From: Bacillota bacterium
GTDB taxonomy: Bacteria > Bacillota > UBA994 > UBA5500
Direction: 5' to 3'
NCBI GenBank assembly: GCA_012735505.1
Contig: JAAYHE010000054.1
Location: forward strand, 1 to 56,823
DNA length: 56,823 nucleotides
Shown here: piece after piece, positions 33,479-42,976 of the stretch
Numbering within the stretch: position 1 is the stretch's first letter
Layout: every line of letters begins with the position of its first letter
The notes under the pieces: generated by a model
What the model was told of the DNA's origin: nothing
What the model saw: only the letters and a program-made list of their open reading frames with translations
The model's database searches: none
Made by a program: the position numbers and the translations under genes

Positions 33479-34387
33479 GTGCGGGATCAAGCTGAACGTT
33501 TACGCACACTGGTGCAGCGACAAAGAATGGTAGATAGAACTTTGAACTTGCAGAATAGAGTCAACAAGCCCCAGAAGCAGGCGCGCTTGATCAGTGTTAC
33601 CAGCGGTAAAGGTGGTGTAGGCAAGACTACATTGACTGTCAATCTCGCTTTAGCGGCGCAGCTAGCAGGCTTGTCTACCATCATATTCGATGCTGACCTA
33701 GGGTTGGCCAATGTTGATATTGCTTTGGGTCTGTTACCTCGCTACAACTTGCTGCATGTAGTTAAAGGCGAAAAGGCCTTAAGTGAAATTGTTTGCCACG
33801 GCCCCCATGGATTAAGGGTTATTGCCGGAGGGTCAGGATTGCCCGAGCTGGCGAATCTCACTCAACAACAGCTTGAGCAGCTTTTAATGGGGTTAGAGGA
33901 GTTGGATGCGTCAGCTGATTTGATTCTGTTAGATACAGGCGCTGGGCTTTCGCATTCTGTACTCAGTTTTCTTTATGCCTCGCAAGAAATCATCGTCATT
34001 ACGACGCCTGAACCGACCTCCATCACCGATGCTTACGCGGTGATTAAGTTGCTGAGTCAACAAGGCGGGCAGAAGTTGCAGGTGGTGGTAAATCGCGCCC
34101 GCGGTCACGACGAGGCTCAGTTTGTGTATCGAAAGATAGTAAAGACGGCACAGCATTTCCTGGGCATTACCCCTGCCTTGGCAGGGTGGCTACCTGAAGA
34201 TAGTTTAGTGACCCAGTCTATCATCCGCCAAGAACCATTAGTCTTAAGCAACATGGAAAGCCGTGCAGCTAGAGCTATCCGGCAATTAGCCAAGGAGTTA
34301 TTTGTTGTGAATGAGACCAAAAGTCAGGCTCCCGCATCGGGCTTGCATTCGTTTTTTATTCGTCTAATCAGTTCTATGAAACGCTAG
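33479..34387 (+). CDS. flhG: MinD-like ATPase FlhG (YlxH)
   Basis: A 302-residue ParA/MinD-type ATPase that pairs with FlhF in setting the number and place of flagella. The N-terminal activator helix DQAERLRTLVQ needed to stimulate FlhF is present, then the deviant Walker A SGKGGVGKTT (about residue 41), FDADLGLANVDIALGL and LILLDTGAGLS. The C-terminal membrane-targeting helix may be SFFIRLISSMKR. A GTG start lies four bases after the flhF stop. It is intact although its partner flhF is broken. Confidence 0.93.
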   Translation: MRDQAERLRTLVQRQRMVDRTLNLQNRVNKPQKQARLISVTSGKGGVGKTTLTVNLALAAQLAGLSTIIFDADLGLANVDIALGLLPRYNLLHVVKGEKALSEIVCHGPHGLRVIAGGSGLPELANLTQQQLEQLLMGLEELDASADLILLDTGAGLSHSVLSFLYASQEIIVITTPEPTSITDAYAVIKLLSQQGGQKLQVVVNRARGHDEAQFVYRKIVKTAQHFLGITPALAGWLPEDSLVTQSIIRQEPLVLSNMESRAARAIRQLAKELFVVNETKSQAPASGLHSFFIRLISSMKR

Positions 34388-34399
34388 GAGGTGGGCTAA

Positions 34400-35047
34400 C
34401 TGCGCCTACAAGAACTACTTGCTATTGGCCAAAGGCTGCAGGTTACTTGGAGAAAGCGTGTTTTTCCTAGTTTGCTTCTGGACGCTGATGATCAGGGTGC
34501 ATATTTGGATATTGGGGTGCTGCAAGCCTCAGGGGAGCAAATTTACCTGTCACCGGGGACTTTGGTGACAGTTGGTTTTGGCGTGCCGGATAAAGGATAC
34601 TACACTTTTGATACCACCGTTATAGAACAAGTTTTGTTGCCTGCGCCAGCCGTAAGATTGGCCTACCCACAACAGATTAGGAGAATACAACAACGTCAGC
34701 ACTATCGGTTGTCTTTGCAGTTGCCTATTAGTTTTCGAGTAGTGAACGATCTTGAGTCCCATCGTTCCTTTATCACCTGTACTGGCTATACGCTAAATAT
34801 TAGCGGTGGGGGGCTGCAGTTGGTTACTCGAGAGCCACTTGTTTATGGTGATTGGTTGGAGATTGACATCTGTAGCAGCTCGTTGCAGCAGATAGGGCTC
34901 ATGGCAAGAGTTTTGCGAGTCAGTGATAATCTAGATAATACCTGTCAAGCTAGTGTCCAATTTCATGACATCAAGCGACAAGACGAGGAGGCCATCATTC
35001 GTTTTATTTATCAAGAACAGGCGCGCCGCCGCCGTTTAGAAATGTAA
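34400..35047 (+). CDS. PilZ-domain c-di-GMP receptor of the YcgR/DgrA type (CTG start)
   Basis: A 215-residue protein with an N-terminal YcgR_N-like barrel and a C-terminal PilZ domain. The c-di-GMP motif RIQQRQHYRLSL (RxxxR) and NISGGGLQL (N/DxSxxG) are both present. Such proteins slow flagellar rotation when c-di-GMP is high. The frame is closed by TAA at 34397, and the first standard start (TTG 34472) would delete 24 residues that match the family N terminus (RLQELLAIGQRLQV). CTG 34400 sits six bases after GGAGGTG (34387-34393), so CTG is the likely start codon. Confidence 0.85.
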   Translation: MRLQELLAIGQRLQVTWRKRVFPSLLLDADDQGAYLDIGVLQASGEQIYLSPGTLVTVGFGVPDKGYYTFDTTVIEQVLLPAPAVRLAYPQQIRRIQQRQHYRLSLQLPISFRVVNDLESHRSFITCTGYTLNISGGGLQLVTREPLVYGDWLEIDICSSSLQQIGLMARVLRVSDNLDNTCQASVQFHDIKRQDEEAIIRFIYQEQARRRRLEM

Positions 35048-35062
35048 AGTAGGAGGACAGCT

Positions 35063-36121
35063 ATGATTAACGTGTTGGTGGTAGATGATTCAGCCTATAT
35101 GCGGCGGCTGCTATCGGATCTGTTGGAGAGCTCCGGCCAAATAAAAGTAGTGGGCGTTGCTCGCAACGGCCACGATGCTGTGGCTAAGAATTTGCGGCTA
35201 CAACCGGATGTGGTGACCTTAGACATAGAGATGCCAGAAATGGACGGCCTCAGCGCCTTAACTCAGTTGATGGAGACCCGGCCAGTACCAGTGATGATGC
35301 TTAGCTCTTATACACAAGCCGGGGCTAGGGAGACTTTGGAAGCCCTATCCCGAGGAGCTGTTGATTTTATCGGCAAACCTGATTCTCCTGCCCAGATTCA
35401 AGATCCGCAGTTACGACAAGCAATCATAGATAAGGTATTGCAAGCTGCTGGAGTTGAACTCAGCAAGTTGCGTTCACCGATAACAACAGCCCCTAGGGGC
35501 TTACGGCGAGAAAAGCGACTTTGGACTCCGACAGCGAAAAAAGATCTCCGGGTAGTGGCTATCGGCACTTCTACGGGAGGGCCGCGGGCTTTGCAGGAAG
35601 TAATTAGCCGCTTGCCCCTGGATGGCCAGACGGCTTACCTGGTGGTACAACATATACCGAAAGGGTTTACCCGGACATTAGCCGAGCGCCTAGATAGTTT
35701 AGCGGCTTTAACCGTGCAAGAAGCCAGCGTGGGCCCCATTCAGGCCGACCATGTCTATATTGCCCCTGGCGACTACCATTTGATAGTCAGACTTATAAAC
35801 GGTGAGCCTCATATACATCTGATGCAGACTGAGGCGGTTAATGGGCACCGCCCGGCAGTAGACGTGCTTTTTCACTCCTTGGCAGAAATACGGGGCTTAT
35901 GCAAAGTAGCTGTTATTCTAACCGGAATGGGGGCGGACGGGGCTCAAGGTTTAGCTGCTTTGAAGGCAGCTGGAGCTCGCACTTTAGCGGAGGATGCATC
36001 CACGGCAGTTATTTTTGGTATGCCCAAGGCGGCAATGATGACCGGAGCTGTAGATAGGGTTGTTCCATTGCCTGAAATTCCAGAGGCTATTGTAGCAGGC
36101 CTAGCAGGAAGGGAGAGCTGA
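35063..36121 (+). CDS. cheB: Chemotaxis response regulator protein-glutamate methylesterase CheB
   Basis: A 352-residue two-domain enzyme that demethylates (and deamidates) chemoreceptors. The receiver domain (residues 1-120) has VVDDSAYMRRLL and the Asp of VVTLDIEMPEMDGL; the esterase domain (about 165-350) has the catalytic Ser in IGTSTGGPRALQEV, His in VVQHIPKGFT and Asp in LTGMGADGAQGL. AGGAGG precedes the ATG. No cheR is in this window. Confidence 0.96.
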   Translation: MINVLVVDDSAYMRRLLSDLLESSGQIKVVGVARNGHDAVAKNLRLQPDVVTLDIEMPEMDGLSALTQLMETRPVPVMMLSSYTQAGARETLEALSRGAVDFIGKPDSPAQIQDPQLRQAIIDKVLQAAGVELSKLRSPITTAPRGLRREKRLWTPTAKKDLRVVAIGTSTGGPRALQEVISRLPLDGQTAYLVVQHIPKGFTRTLAERLDSLAALTVQEASVGPIQADHVYIAPGDYHLIVRLINGEPHIHLMQTEAVNGHRPAVDVLFHSLAEIRGLCKVAVILTGMGADGAQGLAALKAAGARTLAEDASTAVIFGMPKAAMMTGAVDRVVPLPEIPEAIVAGLAGRES

Positions 36122-36125
36122 ACCG

Positions 36126-38066
36126 ATGGAAATGTCCCAATATCTAGAAATGTTTATGGAAGAAGCCAAGGAGCACATTCAAACATTAAATACCAGTCTC
36201 TTATATTTAGAGCAAAACCCACATGACAAAGAGGTAGTAGGCGAACTGTTCCGTGCAGCTCATACTCTTAAGGGCATGGCAGCCACTATGGGTTTCGAGC
36301 GGACGGCTCAGTTAACGCACCGCATGGAAAGTTCCTTAGATCTAGTTAGACAAGACAAGCTGACTCCTGACAGCAATTTTATTACTGCCCTATTACGCGC
36401 CGTAGATGTTTTGGAAGAACTAGTGGAAAGTGCTGCTGACGGACAGGAAGATCAGAGTCTTTCCATTGAACCTATTATGGCCGCTTTGCCAGTACTAGCT
36501 GATGCCACACAGCCTGCAAAGATGGAAGTAGCGGCAGCGGCAATATCTGAATTGGATGAGCATGCTCGGCTGGTTCTCGACGCTGCTGTCAAACAAGGAA
36601 TGCGAGGCTACCGGCTGGACGTTCGCCTAGCGCCAGGCGCTTTGCTTAAATCTGCCCGTGCTTACATGGTATTTCAACGTCTAGAGCAGCACGGGGAAAT
36701 TATCCATGCAGAGCCGGGCGTTCCAGATTTAGAGGAAGAACGTTTCGATGACGAGTTTTCATTATGGGTAATTACCGACTCGTCTGGGGAGGCACTGCAA
36801 GACGAAGTCGAGAACATTGTTGACGTGCGCGAGGTAACAGTTGTCCCTCTAGCCGGGGTAGCCGGACAAACCACATTAGCTGAGCCTAGTCAAGAGCTGG
36901 CGCATGTAGCTCGTTTGCGCACGGGCAAAAGTGTACGAGTTGATATATCGCGGCTAGATCGCTTAATGAATCTTGTAAGCGAGTTAGTGATTACGCGTAC
37001 GCGGCTAACGCAGATCAGCAGGGATCTCGGCAGCACGGTACTGGCCGACACTACAGCCAGTTTAAACCGCATTTTGCTAGAATTGCAGGACGAGGTAATG
37101 CAAGTAAGGATGGTTGCTGTCGAGCAAATATTTAACCGCTTCCCGCGCATGATCAGAGATTTGAGCCAGCAACTAGGAAAAGAAGTAGATTTTATTATTT
37201 CAGGTCAAGAGACCGAATTAGATAGAACTATTGTCGATGAGATTGGCGAGCCTCTAATCCATCTCTTGCGAAATGCTTTGGATCATGGCATTGAAGCACC
37301 AGCGGAGCGGGAACGGGTGGGCAAGCCAGCCGTCGGGCAGCTGCGATTATCTGCCTATCACCGAGGCGAATCGGTTTTTATCGAAGTGCAAGATGATGGT
37401 CGTGGCATAGATGCCACCCGTGTTAAACAGAAAGCTGTCGAGCGTGGCCTGTTGACAGAGGATGAAGCGAATGCCCTCGATGATGAAGGCGCATACAAAT
37501 TGCTGTTCCAATCGGGCTTTAGCACAGCTGAGCAAGTGAGCGATGTCTCCGGGCGTGGTGTTGGTTTGGATGCTGTAGCTAGCAAAATTGCCAGCCTAGG
37601 TGGACGGACTCTGATACATAGCGAGTTGGGTGTAGGTACTACCTTCACGATAGTACTTCCTCTGACCCTAGCTATCATGGCCACCTTACAAGTGCGGGTG
37701 GGAGACGAACGCTACGCCATCCCGCTCAGTGTAGTGGATCAAACAGCTCTGCTAAAAAGAAGAGATTTGACTATTGTGCAGCATCGTTTATCCATGAGCT
37801 ATCAAGGCCAAACGATCCCAGTTGTTGACCTGCGCCAAGCTCTGGAAGTCGATGCTCCAAATTCTCCAGCAGAAGATGTTTACATAGTGGTTGTTTACCG
37901 AGGCAGGCGTTTGTTAGGTCTGATGGTGGACGAGCTATTAGGCCAAGAAGAAGTTGTCGTGAAGCCGTTAGGCCCGTTTGTTGATCGCTGTCCGGGGGTG
38001 AGTGGAGCTACTATCCTCGGTGATGGCAGCATTGCTCTGATTTTAGATGTCATGTCGATTGTCTAG
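36126..38066 (+). CDS. cheA: Chemotaxis histidine kinase CheA
   Basis: A 646-residue kinase. P1 (residues 1-120) has the phosphorylated His in RAAHTLKGMAATMGF; a P2 CheY/CheB-binding domain lies around 165-250; P3 dimerisation starts at SVRVDISRLDRLMNLVSELV; P4 has the N box LLRNALDHGIEAPAER, G1 VQDDGRGIDA and G2 GRGVGLDAVASKIA; the P5 CheW-like domain is at 510-646. It is intact although its main target cheY has a stop. It starts four bases after the cheB stop. Confidence 0.97.
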   Translation: MEMSQYLEMFMEEAKEHIQTLNTSLLYLEQNPHDKEVVGELFRAAHTLKGMAATMGFERTAQLTHRMESSLDLVRQDKLTPDSNFITALLRAVDVLEELVESAADGQEDQSLSIEPIMAALPVLADATQPAKMEVAAAAISELDEHARLVLDAAVKQGMRGYRLDVRLAPGALLKSARAYMVFQRLEQHGEIIHAEPGVPDLEEERFDDEFSLWVITDSSGEALQDEVENIVDVREVTVVPLAGVAGQTTLAEPSQELAHVARLRTGKSVRVDISRLDRLMNLVSELVITRTRLTQISRDLGSTVLADTTASLNRILLELQDEVMQVRMVAVEQIFNRFPRMIRDLSQQLGKEVDFIISGQETELDRTIVDEIGEPLIHLLRNALDHGIEAPAERERVGKPAVGQLRLSAYHRGESVFIEVQDDGRGIDATRVKQKAVERGLLTEDEANALDDEGAYKLLFQSGFSTAEQVSDVSGRGVGLDAVASKIASLGGRTLIHSELGVGTTFTIVLPLTLAIMATLQVRVGDERYAIPLSVVDQTALLKRRDLTIVQHRLSMSYQGQTIPVVDLRQALEVDAPNSPAEDVYIVVVYRGRRLLGLMVDELLGQEEVVVKPLGPFVDRCPGVSGATILGDGSIALILDVMSIV

Positions 38067-38079
38067 GGAGGTGCCTTGC

Positions 38080-38526
38080 ATGAGTGCTGCTAGCAATGAA
38101 TCAGAAGTACGCTTAGTAGTATTTCGATTAGCAGATGAGGATTATGCCTTGCCCATCGAGGGTGTACATTCAGTAGAACGGATAATGCCTACTACCCGGG
38201 TGCCGCGTGCGCCGCATTTCGTTGACGGCGTGATTAACTTGCGCGGTGAAGTCGTGCCAGTAATTAATTTGCGCCGCCGCCTGGGTTTGCCAGCTATAGA
38301 AAACAATGAAGACATGCATATCGTAATCGCCCTGGCTCAAGAACAACTAGTTGGTTTGCTAGTCGATGAGATTAGCCATGTGCTAAGTCTGCCGAAGACT
38401 GCAATTCAGCCGGCAGAACAAGTTATCGGAGAAACAAACCGTAATTTCTTACGGGGTGTGGGGAAATGGGAAGACAGTTTAGTTGTTCTTCTCGATCTGG
38501 AGCGGGTAGTTGATCCAGAGATGTAA
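38080..38526 (+). CDS. cheW: Chemotaxis coupling protein CheW
   Basis: A 148-residue CheW domain linking receptors to CheA, with VFRLADEDYALPIEGVHSV, the block VPRAPHFVDGVINLRGEVVP and VINLRRRLGLP. ATG 38080 follows AGGGAGGTG; the open frame extends upstream into the cheA end. Confidence 0.96.
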   Translation: MSAASNESEVRLVVFRLADEDYALPIEGVHSVERIMPTTRVPRAPHFVDGVINLRGEVVPVINLRRRLGLPAIENNEDMHIVIALAQEQLVGLLVDEISHVLSLPKTAIQPAEQVIGETNRNFLRGVGKWEDSLVVLLDLERVVDPEM

Positions 38527-38543
38527 AGGGGGTCTTTAAGACC

Positions 38544-39143
38544 GTGCTTTCAAGCTTGCAGATTGACGCTCTGCGCGAAATGAGTAACATTGGTTGTGGC
38601 AACGCAGCACCTGCACTGTCCACCATGCTTAATAGGCGGGTAGATATGCAAATTCCCAATGTTAACATCCTGCCCTTAGCTGATGTAGCTGATTCCCTAG
38701 GAGGCGCAGAGCTCGTATTGACTGGTGTGTTTTTTCAGGCTACCGATGAGCTAACTTGTTCAATTCTCTGGTTATTAAAACAAGAATCGGTGACCAAGTT
38801 ATTGAGTATTCTTCTTGACTCGGAAATTACCAGCAAACCACCTTACTCGTCTATGGAGCAATCAGCTTTAATGGAAGTTGGTAATATTTTGAGTAGCTCA
38901 TACTTAAGTGCACTCAGTACTTTTACCGGCCTCAAATATCAATTATCAGTGCCCGCTCTTGCAACCGATATGGCAGGTGCCATATTAGATATTGCGCTAA
39001 TGCAACTAGGCGCTTATTCAGATCAGGCTTTGATCATAGAAAACACTCTCTGTGATGGTGACGAATCAGTAGAGGCTACTTTTCTACTAATACCTGATGT
39101 GCCGTTACTGGAGCGTATTTTTGAGCTGTTAGGAGTTGCTTGA
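38544..39143 (+). CDS. cheC: CheY-P phosphatase CheC
   Basis: A 199-residue phosphatase of CheY-P that is activated by CheD. Both active-site motifs are present: LREMSNIGCGNAAPALS and LMEVGNILSSSYLSALS, each with its Glu and Asn. GTG 38544 follows AAGGGGG. Its stop overlaps the cheD ATG. Confidence 0.93.
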   Translation: MLSSLQIDALREMSNIGCGNAAPALSTMLNRRVDMQIPNVNILPLADVADSLGGAELVLTGVFFQATDELTCSILWLLKQESVTKLLSILLDSEITSKPPYSSMEQSALMEVGNILSSSYLSALSTFTGLKYQLSVPALATDMAGAILDIALMQLGAYSDQALIIENTLCDGDESVEATFLLIPDVPLLERIFELLGVA

Positions 39144-39631
39144 TGAAAAAAAGGATCAAACAAGTGGGTATGGCACAGTATGCTGTCGGTTGGGGAGACG
39201 ATGTATTAAGAACTTTAGGGCTTGGCTCTTGTGTCGGTGTTTGTTTGTACGATTTGCAAGTTAACGTCGGTGGCTTGGTACACATCATGCTGCCAGAAAT
39301 GGCTCTTTATCAAGACAAATCTACGGAAGCTAAGTATGCAGACACTGGGATCAAATTGCTAGTAGGTGAAATGGAACGACTTGGGGCTAGGCAAGAACGG
39401 CTACTGAGTAAGTTAGCGGGAGGCGCCCAAATGTTCAGTTTCCCTGGACAAAGTGAAGTTATGCGTATCGGGGAACGAAATGTCTTAGCTTCACGCCGAG
39501 TGTTGCAGGAGTTAGGGATTCCCATTGTCGCTGAGCATACCGGGGGCAATTTTGGGCGTACCATCGAGTTTGCTTGTACGGGCGGTGAGCTAGAGGTTCG
39601 TACTATTGGGCACGGGACATTCGTTATCTAG
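39143..39631 (+). CDS. cheD: Chemoreceptor glutamine deamidase CheD
   Basis: A 162-residue enzyme that deamidates receptor glutamines and partners CheC. The catalytic Cys is in LGLGSCVGVCLYD and the His in GLVHIMLPE; GERNVLASRRVLQELGIPI and HTGGNFGRTIEF are family blocks. ATG 39143 overlaps the cheC TGA and follows AGGAG; a TTG one codon upstream is possible. Confidence 0.95.
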   Translation: MKKRIKQVGMAQYAVGWGDDVLRTLGLGSCVGVCLYDLQVNVGGLVHIMLPEMALYQDKSTEAKYADTGIKLLVGEMERLGARQERLLSKLAGGAQMFSFPGQSEVMRIGERNVLASRRVLQELGIPIVAEHTGGNFGRTIEFACTGGELEVRTIGHGTFVI

Positions 39632-39643
39632 GGAGGTGAAATA

Positions 39644-40387
39644 ATGCGTCGCCCTGCAGCCGAGTCGCTGTGGCAGGCCTATTGGTCTGGCGATGCTATT
39701 GCTAGGTCTGCTCTAATAGAACATTACCTCCCTCTCGTTAAGCGCATTTGCGGGCGAATGAACTTACATTTACCTGCCTATGTGGACCGCGACGATTTAG
39801 AAAGTGCTGCCGTGCTAGGACTGATGGATGCAATGGTTAGTTACTGCCCCGATCGCGGCGTAAAGTTCGAAGCGTATGCTGTAACTAGGATCAGAGGCGC
39901 AATAATTGATAGTCTGCGTCGCCTAGACTTTGTGCCTAGATCGGTCAGGCAGAAGGCAAAACGCTTACAAGAAGTTACCGAGGGATTGTATGCCAAGCTC
40001 GGTAGATTTGCCGAGGATGTAGAAATTGCTACAGAGCTTGGCCTCAGTTTGGCAGAACTACATAAATGGTTACAGGAAGTACAGGCGATCACGGTACTTT
40101 CGTTGAATACACCCTTAGATAAAGATGAAGGTATTGAAATGGGGAATCTGCTCGCCGGTTCTAGCGAAGATGACCCAGCTGTTAGGCTATTACAAACAGA
40201 AAAGGTAAATGAACTCGCCCAGGCAATAAGTGGCTTGAACGAACGGGAACAGTTACTCTTAAGTCTGTATTACGATGAAGAATTGACACTGAAAGAGGCG
40301 GCTCAGGTATTAGGAATTAGCGAATCGAGGGCGAGCCAAATTCACTCAGCGGCTTTACTAAAGTTGCGCGCAAAACTAAAAGGCTAA
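39644..40387 (+). CDS. sigD: RNA polymerase sigma factor for flagellar genes, SigD/FliA
   Basis: A 247-residue sigma-70 family factor. Region 2 (about residues 20-100) includes LVKRICGRM, DRDDLESAAVLGLMDAMVSY and FEAYAVTRIRGAIIDSLRRL; region 3 follows (QKAKRLQEVTEGLYAKLGRF); region 4 has LNEREQLLLSLYYDEELTLK and LGISESRASQIHSAALLKLR. It directs late flagellar and chemotaxis genes. GGGAGGTGAA precedes the ATG. Confidence 0.96.
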   Translation: MRRPAAESLWQAYWSGDAIARSALIEHYLPLVKRICGRMNLHLPAYVDRDDLESAAVLGLMDAMVSYCPDRGVKFEAYAVTRIRGAIIDSLRRLDFVPRSVRQKAKRLQEVTEGLYAKLGRFAEDVEIATELGLSLAELHKWLQEVQAITVLSLNTPLDKDEGIEMGNLLAGSSEDDPAVRLLQTEKVNELAQAISGLNEREQLLLSLYYDEELTLKEAAQVLGISESRASQIHSAALLKLRAKLKG

Positions 40388-40401
40388 AATGGGGGGCAAT
40401 T

Positions 40402-42030
40402 ATGGCCAAGAAAGAGCTGCTACAGGCAACACAAGTATTCCGCGGTAATGGTTTTCAGGTTTTGATAGACGAGCAGCAGGTGGTTTTAATAGTGGAGCCT
40501 CCTGTTGCAGGATCTGCATCCGTATCTTTGGAAAGTATTCAGACTTTTTCCCAGCAGCATGGCTGGCCGTGGGACCAGGAGTCACGAGTGGCTGAGATAC
40601 TCGCTAAGAGTGACGGGCAGCCCCATGTATTAGTGTCCGATTTGGCTAGCTGCAAAACTGATGCAGAATTGCTATTACAGGTAACGGGCGACAAAATGCG
40701 TGTACTTGGCCAAATAGAACCAGCAGTCTGGGGGCAGCCCCTGACTCTCGCAGAGGTAGAGGCACAACTAGAGGCTGCCGGCATTTGTTTTGGCATCCAG
40801 GAAGACGCGCTGCAGCAGATGGTAGCTACCCAGACACTTCCGCAAGAGTGGGTGTTGGCAGAAGGTATACCTGTCCAAAACGGAACTAATGCTCGTTTAG
40901 AATACGAACCAGCGGTAAGGAAAACTGGAGGCACGCCTACTTTTTTACCCGACGGGCGGGTTGATTTTCGGGAGCTAGACAATATTGTCACGGTGGCAGA
41001 AGGGGAAGTTTTGGCGACACGGATACCGCCCACCCCTGGGAAGGCGGGTCGCGATGTTTTTGGTCAAGAAATCGAGCCAATACCCGGGCGCGATCTTGTT
41101 TGGCCTGTAGGCAAGGGCGTCAAGGTAGTAGGTGATCAGCTAGTAGCCGCCGCTGCAGGGCAGGTTGTTATAAGTGGTGGCCGGATAAACGTTTTACCTG
41201 TTTACGACGTCCCTGGAAACGTCGACTATTCTGTCGGCAACATACGATTTAATGGTAGTGTTTTGGTGCGGGGTTCGGTTCTTCCCGGTTTTACTATTCA
41301 AGCCGAGGGAGATGTTAAGATTTTAGGCGGGGTTGACGGTGCCCATATTAGCTGTGGTGGTATGCTGACGGTGCGAGGTGGTATCCAAGGGCAGGGCCGC
41401 GGCGTCATAGAAGTGCAGGGCGATGTGTATGCCCGCTTTATCGAGAATTGCCGTATTACAGCTGGCGGGTCTGTGGTTGCGGGTGAGGATATAATGCATA
41501 GCGACGTAGCGGCAGGTCGTTCCATTCGGGTTGGTGGTAGGAAAGGCTTACTAGTGGGTGGCCAGATACGGGCAACAGATAGTATCGAATGTAAGGTGTT
41601 AGGTGCTGCTTTAGGTACACCGACTGTCATAGAAGTAGGCACTAACCCGACCATATACGAACAATATGGGCAGTTACAGGGGAGCATTGCTAAGAAGGAA
41701 AACGAAGTGCTGAAGCTGAGGCAAGGTTTACATCGACTACAGATGTTGCAGGAAGCTACCGGCACACTTTCGCCCAGCAGGCAAGAATTGAAGGCTCGGT
41801 TAACCCGTGCCTATCAACAAAGTATTGATGAATTGGCTGGCATGCGGGAACTACTGGCACAGCATGAAAAAGCAATCGCAGCCATCAAAGATGCGCAGGT
41901 GATAGTGACTGACACCATTTTCCCAGGCGTTATAGTCAACATTGGCAAGTCAGTCTACCATGTGCGAGACGTAAAGAAAGGCGGGATCTTCCTGCTTGCG
42001 GGTGGGGAAGTGGTGCTGAGACAGGGATAA
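40402..42030 (+). CDS. FapA (DUF342) family polymerising beta-helix protein
   Basis: A 542-residue protein of the FapA/DUF342 family. The N-terminal half (about residues 100-250) contains the block FLPDGRVDFRELDNIVTVAE with ATRIPPTPGKAGRDVFG; the middle is a right-handed beta-helix with Gly-rich repeats (GSVLPGFTIQAEGDVKILGG onward), and a coiled coil lies near residues 430-500. In this operon it is usually annotated as flagellar assembly protein A. Its molecular role is not established. Confidence 0.85.
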   Translation: MAKKELLQATQVFRGNGFQVLIDEQQVVLIVEPPVAGSASVSLESIQTFSQQHGWPWDQESRVAEILAKSDGQPHVLVSDLASCKTDAELLLQVTGDKMRVLGQIEPAVWGQPLTLAEVEAQLEAAGICFGIQEDALQQMVATQTLPQEWVLAEGIPVQNGTNARLEYEPAVRKTGGTPTFLPDGRVDFRELDNIVTVAEGEVLATRIPPTPGKAGRDVFGQEIEPIPGRDLVWPVGKGVKVVGDQLVAAAAGQVVISGGRINVLPVYDVPGNVDYSVGNIRFNGSVLVRGSVLPGFTIQAEGDVKILGGVDGAHISCGGMLTVRGGIQGQGRGVIEVQGDVYARFIENCRITAGGSVVAGEDIMHSDVAAGRSIRVGGRKGLLVGGQIRATDSIECKVLGAALGTPTVIEVGTNPTIYEQYGQLQGSIAKKENEVLKLRQGLHRLQMLQEATGTLSPSRQELKARLTRAYQQSIDELAGMRELLAQHEKAIAAIKDAQVIVTDTIFPGVIVNIGKSVYHVRDVKKGGIFLLAGGEVVLRQG

Positions 42031-42042
42031 GGAGGAAGGCTA

Positions 42043-42354
42043 ATGTCCATTCGTTCAGTTGACCTCCAATCGGTTCTGCAAAGGGCTAGCGAATCTCAAA
42101 GAACTAATGCTATCAACCGTGGACAACCCAATCCAGAACAGCACCATTTTTTGCAAGAATTACAGCAGCAAACAGAACGTAGTCAACAGATGGTTCTCCA
42201 AATGGAGCAGCCAGAGGCCAACAGATTGCAGTCTGATGGGCGTCGTAACCAACGCAACCCGGAAAATAAACATGAAAGGCGCCGGCAGAAGCAAGAGTCT
42301 ACTACTTGGCTGCAGGATAAAACACGAGGTACACATCTAGATATTAAGGTATAG
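42043..42354 (+). CDS. Small Gln/Arg-rich protein of unknown function
   Basis: A 103-residue, hydrophilic protein rich in Gln, Asn, Arg and Glu, with a probable helix at residues 26-55 and a basic tail (about 62-90). I do not recognise a family. A strong AAGGAGGAAGG site seven bases before the ATG and its tight packing between fapA and the SwrB-like gene support it being real. A second frame from 42059 is also open but has no such site. Confidence 0.65.
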   Translation: MSIRSVDLQSVLQRASESQRTNAINRGQPNPEQHHFLQELQQQTERSQQMVLQMEQPEANRLQSDGRRNQRNPENKHERRRQKQESTTWLQDKTRGTHLDIKV

Positions 42355-42366
42355 GGGTGACTGCTG

Positions 42367-42903
42367 ATGTGGCTTTGGGCATTAACAGCAGGCCTTTTCA
42401 TGCTGGCCGCGCTGTTTTTTTTCTTGCTTTATCGTAAAGCTAATCTTGCCCTAGAACAGGTTAGTCTTGCCAAGACAGATATTGACGTTGACACGGTTGT
42501 TGCACTATTGGCTGAATTGGAAGATACAGGGGCGGCAATAATTGAACGGTTAGAGAACAAGCAGGCCGAGTTGGAACAATTGGTGGAGCTTTTGGATGCC
42601 AAAATGTTGGCTATTCAAATGGCACTAGAAGCGCAATCGGCCTATGACGTTGCCCATAAGCTGGCAGATCAGGCTTCTACCCAGGGTAGCGGGTCCGATC
42701 CACGCCTAGACCAACAGATTGCAGCGGGTGTTCCAGATTCCCTAGCGCCAACAGCCGAAACGGAGCTGGCTCCGAAACATGCTCTCGTCTTACAAAAACA
42801 GACAGAAGGTTTGAGTGCCGTCGAGATTGCCCAGCAGACAGGGCTAAAGCTAGACGAAATACGCCTTATATTAAATTTATTACAGGTACAGTCTAAAACA
42901 TAA
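42367..42903 (+). CDS. SwrB-like / DUF2802-type membrane-anchored protein
   Basis: A 178-residue protein with one N-terminal membrane helix (about residues 3-24), a coiled coil (about 30-95) and a C-terminal helix-turn-helix-like segment (LQKQTEGLSAVEIAQQTGLK then LDEIRLILNLLQ). This layout and the place between sigD and rpsB match SwrB of Bacillus, which activates the export apparatus. The match is by position and layout, not sequence identity. Confidence 0.65.
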   Translation: MWLWALTAGLFMLAALFFFLLYRKANLALEQVSLAKTDIDVDTVVALLAELEDTGAAIIERLENKQAELEQLVELLDAKMLAIQMALEAQSAYDVAHKLADQASTQGSGSDPRLDQQIAAGVPDSLAPTAETELAPKHALVLQKQTEGLSAVEIAQQTGLKLDEIRLILNLLQVQSKT

Positions 42904-42976
42904 TCGCGGTTTAAAGGGAGCCCTTTGGCGAGTCGACAACCTCAAACAAGATTTTTGCTAGTGCATGGTGTTAACG

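Noticed and set aside
42059-42340. Alternative frame inside the small unknown gene
   Set aside because: It has no ribosome binding site, while the overlapping frame at 42043 has a strong one.
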